From the NCBI GenBank assembly GCA_947176545.1, contig CAMWRB010000052.1:1-7803 (forward strand): 7,803 nucleotides of DNA, given 5' to 3'. The notes beneath the pieces are model-generated. The model was not told the DNA's origin, made no database searches, and saw only the letters and a list, made by a program, of their open reading frames with translations. This stretch comes from an uncultured Porphyromonadaceae bacterium. Its GTDB lineage: Bacteria; Bacteroidota; Bacteroidia; Bacteroidales; Muribaculaceae. The position numbers and the translations under genes were made by a program. Below, piece after piece: positions 1 through 6,304 of this stretch (the first letter of the stretch is position 1; each line of letters begins with the position of its first letter).

Positions 1-59
1 AGGATTGCTCCTACGTCAGTTTAGCAAACTGGTGGTTTCAGCCACTCACCCACCCCTCC
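1..59 (-). tRNA. tRNA-Ser (anticodon GCU), 3' part missing
   Basis: This is a serine tRNA reading AGC/AGU codons, on the minus strand and cut by the window edge. Reading down from 59, I see the 5' acceptor strand GGAGGGG (59-53), then TG and a D arm with stem GGT/ACC. The anticodon arm follows with loop TTGCTAA, anticodon GCT at 25-23. A long variable arm then begins (GTAGGA, 14-9, loop, TCCT to the edge), which is the mark of a class II tRNA such as tRNA-Ser. The variable arm end, T arm and 3' acceptor strand lie outside. The first anticodon-stem pair appears to be a C-A mismatch. The serine identity is secure from the anticodon together with the long variable arm. Confidence 0.9.
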
Positions 60-106
60 TGATGTCTTATTATTCTTAGTAACGGAATATATCCCGTTGG
101 TGAGTG

Positions 107-137
107 CAAAGGTAAGTAATATTTTTGTGGTCTGCAA
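107..137 (-). promoter_or_regulatory. Bacteroidetes-type promoter of tRNA-Ser
   Basis: On the minus strand the -7 box TACCTTTG (114-107) matches the TAnnTTTG consensus exactly. A TTG (137-135) lies 20 nt upstream, the usual place of the -33 element. Transcription would start near position 100, giving a leader of about 40 nt before the mature tRNA 5' end at 59. The match and spacing are seen directly; the assignment rests on the known consensus of the primary sigma factor of Bacteroides. Confidence 0.8.
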
Positions 138-161
138 GTTTTTTAATGTTTTTTAATAAAA

Positions 162-252
162 ATATTGGGCGTGGGGGTATTGGGCGGAGGGGTATTACGC
201 TAACGAGGTATTACGCTGACGGGGTATTGCGCGGAGGGGGATTACTCGGGTG
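162..252. repeat. Degenerate 15-16-bp tandem repeat, about 5.5 units
   Basis: G-rich units on the plus strand follow each other without gaps: 162-176, 177-191, 192-207, 208-223, 224-239 and a partial unit at 240-252. Units 3 and 4 are the closest pair (GTATTACGCTAACGAG and GTATTACGCTGACGGG). Units 2 and 5 share GTATTG, CGGAGGG. Lengths of 15 and 16 do not keep a reading frame, so this is not protein-coding repeat sequence. It fills the space between the amidase stop codon and the tRNA-Ser promoter. No function is known to me. Confidence 0.7.
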
Positions 253-279
253 TTGCTTGAGTAGCATAACGGTCTGCTC

Positions 280-708
280 TTACAGGTCGGCGTATTCCTT
301 GGTCGCATCGAATGAGGGACATGCTTTGGCGGCGAAGTCCCTGTGACCGTATATCCGGGCTTTGGGGTATTTGAGCCGGAGGGTTTTAAGCAATTTGATT
401 AGAGCTGCCTTTTGTGCCGGTGTTCTGTTATCGACGGGTGGGTATCCCGGTTTGGTGGTATCCACTCCACCGATATAGCAGACATTGATGGCGTGGGCGT
501 TTTGTCCTTTGCATCCGTTGGAGATACTCTCTTCGGGCCATGTCCGGAGTGTCTGTCCGTCAGCTTCGATGATGTAGTGGTAGCCGGGTGCTTTCCATCC
601 TCTTCCGCCGAGGACTTTGGGCATAAGGTGATAGGCTATTATGTCTTTGGCAGTGTTCTTTTGATTGCCTGCCGAGCAGTGGATTATTATTTTGTTGATG
701 GTTCTCAT
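280..708 (-). CDS. N-acetylmuramoyl-L-alanine amidase, T7-lysozyme type (endolysin-like)
   Basis: This 142-residue zinc amidase of the Amidase_2 family should cut the bond between N-acetylmuramic acid and L-alanine in peptidoglycan. The probable zinc ligands are H10 (in IIIHCSA), H122 (in YGHRD) and C130 (in KACPSFD). K128 and Y43 fit the catalytic lysine and tyrosine of T7 lysozyme. The length is that of a single catalytic domain with no wall-binding module. There is no signal peptide, so export would need a holin-like partner or cell lysis, as for phage endolysins. The start ATG overlaps the stop of the upstream coiled-coil gene in ATGA, implying translational coupling. Similar amidases are common in Bacteroidales prophages and as isolated chromosomal genes. 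Whether this one is phage-derived or domesticated is inference. Confidence 0.93.
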   Translation of the reverse strand: MRTINKIIIHCSAGNQKNTAKDIIAYHLMPKVLGGRGWKAPGYHYIIEADGQTLRTWPEESISNGCKGQNAHAINVCYIGGVDTTKPGYPPVDNRTPAQKAALIKLLKTLRLKYPKARIYGHRDFAAKACPSFDATKEYADL

Positions 709-1097
709 TGGGGGGTATCGGTGTTATGGGAGTTATTGGAGTTATGGGAGTTTTCGGAGGTATCGGATGAGCTGCCGGTAGTTAGCCAGGGTAGGGGCGG
801 ACGGCGGTTGATGCATGACGTGTGGTCACAGCGGGTGGTGAGGAGTTGCATTTCGAGCTTATGACAGCGGTCGTTATTGAGCAGGATAGTCTCGTTGAGC
901 TGTCTGATTTTTTCTGTTTTGTCGGCCATCTCTTGTTGCAGGTCCTTGATTTGTTCCATGGCGAGTCTGAGTGTGTCAAATTGTGCGGCATCAGCCTCTG
1001 CATTGGCCTTGCGTCGTGCGCTGCGCAACATCCATCCGCAGCCTCCTCCGGTGATTACGCTGATAATGGTTCCGGCAATCGAGTTGAAGTCAATCAT
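705..1097 (-). CDS. Small membrane-anchored coiled-coil protein, holin/spanin-like partner of the amidase
   Basis: I do not recognise a named family for this 130-residue protein. Residues 7-24 form one hydrophobic, glycine-rich segment (likely a membrane helix), followed by a basic stretch (RSARRK). Residues 34-86 are rich in A, E, K, Q and L, with spacing suited to a coiled coil. Then comes a short cysteine motif, C90-x4-C95-x2-R-x-PP, which I recall from small proteins of Bacteroidetes phages. The last 20 residues are a low-complexity Ser/Asn/His/Asp tail. The layout (one membrane segment, a coiled coil, next to and overlapping an endolysin gene) resembles holin or spanin proteins of lysis cassettes, but this is inference from context. 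A perfect -7 box lies about 45 nt upstream. The gene is probably first in a two-gene operon. Confidence 0.75.
   Translation of the reverse strand: MIDFNSIAGTIISVITGGGCGWMLRSARRKANAEADAAQFDTLRLAMEQIKDLQQEMADKTEKIRQLNETILLNNDRCHKLEMQLLTTRCDHTSCINRRPPLPWLTTGSSSDTSENSHNSNNSHNTDTPQ
713..766. repeat. 9-bp tandem repeat, six units, inside the coiled-coil gene
   Basis: Six 9-bp units run from 713 to 766 with plus-strand consensus AGTTATSGG: GGGTATCGG, TGTTATGGG, AGTTATTGG, AGTTATGGG, AGTTTTCGG, AGGTATCGG. On the minus strand they encode six tripeptides in the C-terminal tail (SDT, SEN, SHN, SNN, SHN, TDT). The unit is a multiple of three, so copy number can change without breaking the frame. Confidence 0.8.
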
Positions 1098-1143
1098 AGT
1101 TGTTGAATGTTTTTTTAGTTATCTGATTTTATCTGTAGTGATG

Positions 1144-1151
1144 CAAAGTTA
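1144..1151 (-). promoter_or_regulatory. -7 box for the coiled-coil/amidase pair
   Basis: TAACTTTG on the minus strand (1151-1144) matches TAnnTTTG exactly and lies 46 nt upstream of the coiled-coil gene's ATG. I see no good TTG at the expected -33 position (the sequence there is ATA), so this is a half-match. It could be weak or regulated. Confidence 0.5.
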
Positions 1152-1224
1152 CTTCCGGATTGCAGTAATATTATGATAAAAATTGACTTATCCCGCAGTT
1201 TAGAGAGTGGGCCGCTGTAATCCG

Positions 1225-1246
1225 CATATATCTAATATGATATATG
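1225..1246. repeat. Perfect 8-bp inverted repeat, AT-rich
   Basis: CATATATC (1225-1232) and GATATATG (1239-1246) are exact reverse complements around a 6-nt centre, TAATAT. The site could be a protein-binding dyad or a weak hairpin. It is AT-rich, so chance is more likely here than for the neighbouring dyad. Confidence 0.5.
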
Positions 1247-1263
1247 TCAGGTACTGATTTTAT

Positions 1264-1282
1264 ACTGCAAAAGATTTGCAGT
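1264..1282. promoter_or_regulatory. Perfect 19-nt dyad upstream of the recA promoter, possible operator
   Basis: ACTGCAAA (1264-1271) and TTTGCAGT (1275-1282) are exact reverse complements around AGA. The size and symmetry suit a dimeric DNA-binding protein. It lies about 80 nt upstream of the putative recA promoter and about 110 nt upstream of the promoter for the opposite pair, so it could affect either. It does not match the E. coli or Bacillus LexA boxes. Confidence 0.45.
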
Positions 1283-1340
1283 GTGAGTATGTCTGTTAAT
1301 ATTATTTAATATACAAAAGGCTAATTTTTCGGTCATTTAA

Positions 1341-1372
1341 TTAGGATTTTGTCTGTAGAGGTAGTATCTTTG
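1341..1372 (+). promoter_or_regulatory. Putative recA promoter
   Basis: TATCTTTG at 1365-1372 matches the Bacteroidetes -7 consensus exactly. TTAG at 1341-1344 sits 20 nt upstream in the -33 position but is one base off TTTG. A better TTTG at 1348-1351 is only 13 nt away, too close. Transcription would start around 1378-1380, leaving an approximately 85-nt leader that begins almost at the stem-loop at 1382. Confidence 0.65.
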
Positions 1373-1381
1373 CAAGCGCAT

Positions 1382-1425
1382 GGAGGGTATGCAACGGACC
1401 TGATTGCCGTCTGTTCACGCCCTCC
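1382..1425 (+). other. Stem-loop at the 5' end of the recA leader
   Basis: The outer stem pairs GGAGGG (1382-1387) with CCCTCC (1420-1425). The inner stem pairs AACGGAC (1393-1399) with GTCTGTT (1409-1415), with one G-U pair. They are separated by an internal loop of 5 and 4 nt, and the apical loop is 9 nt (1400-1408). This gives 13 pairs in total. No U-run follows, so it is not an intrinsic terminator. Starting 2-4 nt from the predicted transcript end, it could protect the mRNA 5' end or serve as a regulatory site. Function is inferred. Confidence 0.6.
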
Positions 1426-1464
1426 TGTAAAATGAAATAAGAATATAAAAAAGAGTAATATATT

Positions 1465-2658
1465 ATGGCAAAGAAAAAAACTCCGGTCAAGCAGGTTGGC
1501 CGTATAAGTGATAGTGAGGAGAAGCGTAAGGCATTGGGTCTGGCTCTTCAGCATTTGGAAAAGGATTTCGGTTCGGGTGCCATCATGCGTCTGGGCGATG
1601 ACAAGGTGCAGGATGTCGAGGCCATCCCGACGGGTTCGATTGGTGTGGACTACGCCCTTGGTGTCGGTGGTCTGCCCCGTGGCCGTATCACCGAGATTTT
1701 CGGTCCCGAGGCGTCCGGTAAGACGACACTTGCCATCCACGTTATAGCCGAGGCTCAGAAACAGGGGGGTATATGCGCCATCATAGATGCCGAGCACGCT
1801 TTTGACAGATTTTATGCCGAGCGTCTGGGTGTTGATGTCAATAGTCTCTGGATATCTCAGCCCGATAATGGCGAGCAGGCATTGGATATAGCCGAGCAGC
1901 TGATTAATTCGGGCGCGATAGATGTTCTGGTGATAGACTCCGTAGCGGCTTTGACTCCCAAGGCTGAAATCGAGGGTGAGATGGGTGATAAGAATGTAGG
2001 TCTGCATGCCCGCCTGATGAGCCAGGCCATGCGCAAGCTTACAGGTGCTATCTCGCGTACACGCACGTGCTGTATCTTCATCAACCAGATACGTGAGAAG
2101 ATTGGTGTAATGTTCGGCAATCCGGAGACTACAACCGGTGGTAATGCCTTGAAGTTTTATTCATCGGTGCGTCTTGACATCCGTCCGTCATCATTTATCA
2201 AGGATGGCGACCAGGCAATCGGTCGCCAGATAAAGGTGAAGGTTGTCAAGAATAAGGTAGCACCCCCGTTTATGAAAGCGGAGTTTGAGATAATGTTCGG
2301 CGAGGGTATATCCAAGTCGGGTGAGATAATCGATATGGCGGTGGCATTGAACATTGTCAAGAAGTCGGGAGCATGGTTCTCATACAACGGTACGAAGTTA
2401 GGTCAGGGTCGTGATTCGGTCAAGCGTGTGATTGATGACAATCCGGAGTTGGCCGAGGAACTGACAGAACTTATCAAGAAGAGATTGGCCGAAGAGAAGA
2501 GCAAACGCGCCTCCGAGCGTCCGAATCCCTTCCTGCCGGGCAAGGAGACAACACGTTCGGATACGGATGAGGAATATACCGAGGTGAGCGATGATTTCGA
2601 GCCTGCATCCGAAGATGAGGGCGCCGAGGATATATTCGGCATTGAGATAGACGAGTAA
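1465..2658 (+). CDS. recA: Recombinase RecA
   Basis: This is the full-length homologous recombination ATPase: it forms filaments on single-stranded DNA, drives strand exchange and, where present, triggers LexA/UmuD cleavage. The protein has 397 residues. Walker A is GPEASGKTT (80-88, K86). The catalytic glutamate is E110 (in IDAEHAFD), equivalent to E. coli E96. Walker B is VLVID (154-158). The DNA-binding L2 region follows [16 protein letters not shown] near residue 221, and [11 protein letters not shown] is the family signature. Numbering runs 14 ahead of E. coli, so the N-terminus is slightly longer. The C-terminus is about 31 residues longer and very acidic. The ATG has A-rich sequence before it and no Shine-Dalgarno, as usual in the phylum. 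The gene is alone on this strand and converges on der. Confidence 0.99.
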   Translation: MAKKKTPVKQVGRISDSEEKRKALGLALQHLEKDFGSGAIMRLGDDKVQDVEAIPTGSIGVDYALGVGGLPRGRITEIFGPEASGKTTLAIHVIAEAQKQGGICAIIDAEHAFDRFYAERLGVDVNSLWISQPDNGEQALDIAEQLINSGAIDVLVIDSVAALTPKAEIEGEMGDKNVGLHARLMSQAMRKLTGAISRTRTCCIFINQIREKIGVMFGNPETTTGGNALKFYSSVRLDIRPSSFIKDGDQAIGRQIKVKVVKNKVAPPFMKAEFEIMFGEGISKSGEIIDMAVALNIVKKSGAWFSYNGTKLGQGRDSVKRVIDDNPELAEELTELIKKRLAEEKSKRASERPNPFLPGKETTRSDTDEEYTEVSDDFEPASEDEGAEDIFGIEIDE

Positions 2659-2676
2659 AGTACCGGTAATTCCGTG

Positions 2677-2728
2677 AAATAATAAAAAGGGGATGCACCA
2701 TAGTTCACTGTAACATGGTGCATCCCTT
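2677..2728 (-). terminator. Strong intrinsic terminator after der (possibly bidirectional)
   Basis: A perfect 12-bp stem pairs GGGATGCACCAT (2690-2701) with ATGGTGCATCCC (2715-2726). GTT/AAC extends it inside past one bulged A, and one or two pairs extend it outside. On the minus strand it is followed by TTTTTATTATTT (2688-2677), so it mainly ends the era-der transcript. On the plus strand it sits 31 nt after the recA stop but lacks a good U-run, so recA may use it less efficiently. Confidence 0.88.
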
Positions 2729-2740
2729 AGCTATATATCA

Positions 2741-2765
2741 AGATGGTAAGTCGTCAATACCATCT
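2741..2765 (-). other. Hairpin in the der 3' UTR (overlaps the next hairpin)
   Basis: AGATGGTA (2741-2748) and TACCATCT (2758-2765) are exact reverse complements around a 9-nt loop. Bases 2762-2765 are also part of the hairpin at 2762-2792, so the two cannot both form completely. Confidence 0.55.
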
Positions 2766-2792
2766 ACCGCGACTCCAATGAGTTGCGTAGAT
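2762..2792 (-). other. 13-bp hairpin touching the der stop codon
   Basis: ATCTAC (2762-2767) pairs with GTAGAT (2787-2792), and GCGACTC (2769-2775) pairs with GAGTTGC (2780-2786) with one G-U pair on the plus strand. C2768 is bulged and the loop is CAAT. The outer stem reaches the first base past the gene end, into the der stop codon (2792-2794). No U-run follows directly. Confidence 0.55.
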
Positions 2793-4108
2793 TATTTATC
2801 GCGCATGAATATCTGTATCGGAGTGCCATGGAAGTCCCACTTCTCGCGTATCTTGTTCTCCAGGAAGCGGCGGTAAGGCTCTTTGACCCATTGTGGCAGG
2901 TTGCAGAAGAAAACGAATGTCGGAATGACAGCCTCCTTAAGCATGGTCACATATTTGATTTTGACAAATTTACCTTTGTTGCTCGGCGGGGGTGTGATGG
3001 CGATTTGCTCCAGCATGTATGTGTTGAGCTGAGAGGTGGGTATAATGCGCCGTCTGTTCTCATAGACCTGTATAGCGGTTTCGAGAACTTTGAAAATACG
3101 TTGTTTGGTGAGCGCGGAGGTGAAGATAATCGGGAAGTCGGTGAACGGTGCGAACTTTGAACGGATAGCCTGCTCGTACCGTTTCTGTGCTTCGAGCGAA
3201 CGGTCTTCTATGAGGTCCCATTTATTGACACAGACCACGAGTCCCTTTTTGTTGCGCTGTATGAGGCTGAAGATATTGCCGTCCTGGGCCTCAATGCCCC
3301 TTGTGGCGTCAATCATCATGATGCAGACATCGCTGGCCTCGATAGCTCTGATAGAGCGAATGACGCTGTAATATTCGATATCCTCGTTTACCTTCTGCTT
3401 CTTGCGTATTCCGGCCGTATCGACCAGATAGAAGTCGAAACCATACTTGTTGTATCGGTGATAGATTGAGTCGCGGGTCGTGCCGGCTATGTCGGTGACG
3501 ATGTGTCTCTCCTCGCCGATGAATGCGTTGATAAGTGATGATTTTCCGGCGTTTGGTCTGCCGACTATAGCGAATTTGGCTATATTCTCCTCCGGTTTGT
3601 CATCCATATCCGGTTCGGGCATATCCTTGACTATCTCGTCGAGGAGTTCGCCGGTGCCGCTGCCGTTGGCCGATGATACCTCGATGGGGTCACCGAGACC
3701 GAGGCCGTAAAATTCGGGAACATTATACCGCGAGTCACTCTTATCCTCCTTGTTGGCTACGAGGATGACAGGCTTCTTGGAGCGGCGCAAGATTGCCGCT
3801 ACCTTGTCGTCAAGGTCTGTGACACCTACCGAGGCATCGACAACGAAGAGTATCACGTCCGCTTCGTCGATGGCTATATGCACCTGTTTGTTGATTTCCT
3901 CTTCAAATATGTCGTCGGAATTGACTACCCAACCGCCTGTGTCGACGATGGAGAACTCCTGTCCGTCCCAGTCTACTTTGCCATATTGCCGGTCGCGGGT
4001 GGTGCCCGCCGTGTCGTCGACGATTGCCGACCGTGTCTGCGTCAAACGGTTGAAGAGGGTGGATTTACCCACGTTCGGCCGCCCTACTATTGCTACTAAT
4101 CTGCTCAT
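2792..4108 (-). CDS. der: Ribosome biogenesis GTPase Der (EngA)
   Basis: Der is an essential tandem GTPase that acts in late assembly of the 50S ribosomal subunit. The 438-residue protein shows the full set of motifs twice. Domain 1 has GRPNVGKS (9-16), DTGG (56-59) and NKED (119-122). Domain 2 has GRPNAGKS (183-190), DTAG (230-233) and NKWD (295-298). A KH-like domain fills about residues 355-438, ending in [13 protein letters not shown]. The length is normal for the family. The ATG gives the usual short [12 protein letters not shown] start. It lies 19 nt downstream of era on the same strand, so the two are almost surely co-transcribed. It is followed by hairpins and the terminator at 2677-2728. 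Confidence 0.99.
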   Translation of the reverse strand: MSRLVAIVGRPNVGKSTLFNRLTQTRSAIVDDTAGTTRDRQYGKVDWDGQEFSIVDTGGWVVNSDDIFEEEINKQVHIAIDEADVILFVVDASVGVTDLDDKVAAILRRSKKPVILVANKEDKSDSRYNVPEFYGLGLGDPIEVSSANGSGTGELLDEIVKDMPEPDMDDKPEENIAKFAIVGRPNAGKSSLINAFIGEERHIVTDIAGTTRDSIYHRYNKYGFDFYLVDTAGIRKKQKVNEDIEYYSVIRSIRAIEASDVCIMMIDATRGIEAQDGNIFSLIQRNKKGLVVCVNKWDLIEDRSLEAQKRYEQAIRSKFAPFTDFPIIFTSALTKQRIFKVLETAIQVYENRRRIIPTSQLNTYMLEQIAITPPPSNKGKFVKIKYVTMLKEAVIPTFVFFCNLPQWVKEPYRRFLENKIREKWDFHGTPIQIFMRDK

Positions 4109-4127
4109 TTTTATTTTAATAATTTTA

Positions 4128-5030
4128 TTATATATATCCGAATGCCTTCAGTTTATTCTCACGGTTGCGCCAGTCTTTTTCGACCTTGACAAAGAGTTCG
4201 AGGAACACCTTTTTGCCGAAGAACTGTTCGATATCCTTGCGCGCTTCTATGCCGACCTTCTTGATTTTCTCACCACCCTTGCCGATGATAATGCCTTTCT
4301 GAGAGTCTCTCTCGACGTAAATGACAGCCATGATGTGGATTGCGCCGTCGCTTTCGTCAAATTTCTCGACTATGACCTCAGTGGAGTAAGGCACCTCTTT
4401 ATCGTAGTTGAGCAGGAGCTTCTCACGGATTATTTCCGTGACGAAGAATCTTGCCGGTTTGTCGGTCAGTGCATCCTTGCCGTAATATGGGGGTGCAACG
4501 GGGAGGAGTTCGACAATGCGGTTCTTGAGGTTGTCGATATTAAACTTTTCGGTAGCGCTGGTGGGGAATATTTCTGCGTTCGGGAGTCGCTTGCGCCATG
4601 CCTCGACGAGTTCTTCGAGCTGTTCGTTCCCTTTGAGGAGGTCAATCTTATTGATGACCAGTAGCACAGGTATGGTCTCTTTGGCTACCTTGCTGAGGAA
4701 ATCTTCATTTTTTTCCGGGTCTTCCACGACGTCGGTCACATACAGAAGAATATCGGCGTCGGTGAGTGCACCTTGCGAAAATTCAAGCATCGACTCCTGA
4801 AGGCGGTATTTGGGTTTGAGCACACCGGGGGTGTCGGAATATACGATTTGGTAATCGGGTTGATTGACGATACCCATGATACGGTGTCGTGTGGTCTGCG
4901 CCTTATTGGTGATGATAGATATGCGTTCACCCACGAGGTCGTTCATGAGTGTTGATTTGCCTACGTTGGGATTGCCGACTATGTTTACGAAGCCGGCGCG
5001 GTGGTTGGTATTTGCTGTTGCGTTTTCCAT
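4128..5030 (-). CDS. era: Ribosome assembly GTPase Era
   Basis: Era binds the 3' end of 16S rRNA and helps mature the 30S subunit. The 300-residue protein has an N-terminal GTPase domain with GNPNVGKS (19-26), TT of switch I in [12 protein letters not shown] (66-69) and NKID (127-130). The C-terminal KH domain contains the RNA-binding GKGG loop (250-253, in [16 protein letters not shown]) and ends in [12 protein letters not shown]. The length is normal. It lies upstream of der with a 19-nt gap. A terminator separates it from fabH, so it may start its own transcript in the 5031-5163 gap, though I found no convincing promoter there. Confidence 0.99.
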   Translation of the reverse strand: MENATANTNHRAGFVNIVGNPNVGKSTLMNDLVGERISIITNKAQTTRHRIMGIVNQPDYQIVYSDTPGVLKPKYRLQESMLEFSQGALTDADILLYVTDVVEDPEKNEDFLSKVAKETIPVLLVINKIDLLKGNEQLEELVEAWRKRLPNAEIFPTSATEKFNIDNLKNRIVELLPVAPPYYGKDALTDKPARFFVTEIIREKLLLNYDKEVPYSTEVIVEKFDESDGAIHIMAVIYVERDSQKGIIIGKGGEKIKKVGIEARKDIEQFFGKKVFLELFVKVEKDWRNRENKLKAFGYI

Positions 5031-5162
5031 ATAATTATAGGTTTAATATTTTAAATTCGGTTAATTGTCAATTTTGGGATTGATATTTGCTAATGGCTGC
5101 ATCCTACGATGAGCTACATTATTAGAACGGAATATAAGCGGTTTGGGTTTGATATGGTGTGT

Positions 5163-5207
5163 AATAATATAAAGAGCGGGTATCGGTTTGGTCCGACACC
5201 CGCTCTT
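5163..5207 (-). terminator. Intrinsic terminator between fabH and era
   Basis: AAGAGCGGGT (5172-5181) pairs exactly with ACCCGCTCTT (5198-5207). Past an A/C mismatch, TCGG (5183-5186) pairs with CCGA (5193-5196) around a 6-nt loop. On the minus strand a T-rich tail (CTCTTTATATTATTAC) follows. It lies 61 nt after the fabH stop codon and should end or attenuate the yceD-rpmF-fabH transcript before era. Confidence 0.8.
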
Positions 5208-5268
5208 ATGACTACATTTATTAATAATTACTTGATGACAAATAGTCAAAACCGTATCCTATAGAAAC

Positions 5269-6264
5269 TTATTTCGGGTCAATGGCCCAGATGAGGTACA
5301 TGGCACCCCATGTAAATCCGGCTCCGAAAGCTGTCATGAGGATTTTGTCACCCTTATGGAGCTTGTTCTTGAATTCGTCTATACAGAGTGGTATGGAAGC
5401 TGCCGAAGTATTACCGGTGTGCTGAATATTGACCAGTACCTTATCAGCGGGCATTTTGAGTCTGTCTCCCACGGCCTCGATAATACGGAGGTTGGCCTGA
5501 TGAGGTACGAACCAGTCTATCTGTTCAACATCGAGGTCGTTGCGTTTCATGACGCTGAGCGATGATGAGAGCATATCGCTGACGGCGTGTTTGTAGACGG
5601 CGCGACCCTCCTGGTAAATATAATGTTCGCGGGCGCGGACAGTTTCGACGGTAGCCGGTTTGACGGAGCCTCCGGCCTTCATGAGGAGGTTGGGGAGTCC
5701 GTCACCATTTACGTGAAATTCAGCGTCGATGACTCCGAGTGTTTCTGTGTTGTCGGGCTCGACGAGTACTGCGGCGGCGGCATCACCGAACAGGGGGCAT
5801 GTACTGCGGTCCTGATAGTCGGTCATGCTTGACATTTTCTCGGCGCAGACTACGATGATTTTCTTGTATAGTCCGGCTTTGATGTAAGCATTGGCGGCCT
5901 GCATACTGACAATGAAACCGGCACATGCGGCCTGGATGTCATATCCGTATGCGTTGTTGAGTCCGGCATCGTGTATGATGACACTTGCTGTAGACGGAAA
6001 TCTGTAATCCGGATTTGACGTTGCGCATATCAGCAGTTCAACGTCCTGGGGGTCAGTCCCGGTCTCTTGCAGCAGTTTTTTGACGGCAAGTTGTCCCATA
6101 TATCCGGAGCCCTTACCCTCCTGACGGAGTATACGGCGCTCCTTGACACCGACACGGGTGGTAATCCACTCATCGTTGGTGTCTACCATTTCGGAGAGCA
6201 TCTGATTGTCCAGGATGTCGTCCGGCTGATATGAGGCAATACCGCTGATTATTGCGTTAGACAT
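5269..6264 (-). CDS. fabH: 3-oxoacyl-[acyl-carrier-protein] synthase III (FabH)
   Basis: FabH (KAS III) starts type II fatty acid synthesis by condensing an acyl-CoA primer, usually acetyl-CoA or a branched one, with malonyl-ACP. The 331-residue protein carries the Cys-His-Asn catalytic triad: C114 in QAACAGF, H255 in FVPHQAN and N285 in HTGNTSAAS. The C-terminal GAGFTWGA (314-321) is also typical. Length and ends are normal for the family. It follows rpmF closely on the minus strand. The usual plsX between rpmF and fabH is absent, as in other Bacteroidetes. Primer preference cannot be read from the sequence, though branched-chain use is common in this phylum. Confidence 0.98.
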   Translation of the reverse strand: MSNAIISGIASYQPDDILDNQMLSEMVDTNDEWITTRVGVKERRILRQEGKGSGYMGQLAVKKLLQETGTDPQDVELLICATSNPDYRFPSTASVIIHDAGLNNAYGYDIQAACAGFIVSMQAANAYIKAGLYKKIIVVCAEKMSSMTDYQDRSTCPLFGDAAAAVLVEPDNTETLGVIDAEFHVNGDGLPNLLMKAGGSVKPATVETVRAREHYIYQEGRAVYKHAVSDMLSSSLSVMKRNDLDVEQIDWFVPHQANLRIIEAVGDRLKMPADKVLVNIQHTGNTSAASIPLCIDEFKNKLHKGDKILMTAFGAGFTWGAMYLIWAIDPK

Positions 6265-6304
6265 ACTCGGGAAATGAAGTGACCTGTTATTTTATATATT
6301 TATA

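Larger units (their letters stand above)
1098..1464. other. Divergent intergenic region between the lysis-like pair and recA
   Basis: This 367-bp gene-free stretch is AT-rich compared with its neighbours. It holds a minus-strand -7 box at 1144-1151, two perfect inverted repeats (1225-1246 and 1264-1282), the putative recA promoter at 1341-1372 and the recA leader hairpin at 1382-1425. I see no convincing small ORF or RNA gene beyond these. A 224-aa minus-strand open frame overlaps its right end but is the antisense shadow of recA. Confidence 0.7.

Noticed and set aside
1..59. tRNA-Ser as an integration site (att) explaining the lysis-like pair
   Set aside because: Integrases normally use the tRNA 3' end, which lies outside the window on the far side from the pair. 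No direct repeat of the tRNA end is visible next to the pair.
81..98. AACGG...CCGTT inverted repeat in the tRNA-Ser leader
   Set aside because: Only five pairs with an 8-nt loop; it could easily be chance.
1333..2007. A 224-aa open frame on the minus strand over the recA start and leader
   Set aside because: It lies antisense to an unmistakable recA, shows no family features, and would run through the recA promoter. It is a shadow frame.
3750..4664. A 304-aa plus-strand open frame across der and era
   Set aside because: It is antisense to two well-supported GTPases and spans their junction, with no recognisable domain.
5034..5071. TTGACA and TATAAT on the minus strand upstream of era, like an E. 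coli sigma-70 promoter
   Set aside because: The spacer is 26 nt instead of about 17, and Bacteroidetes primary sigma factors use TTTG/TAnnTTTG.
5061..5249. A 62-aa minus-strand frame between fabH and era
   Set aside because: It runs straight through the terminator hairpin and has no recognisable feature or convincing promoter.
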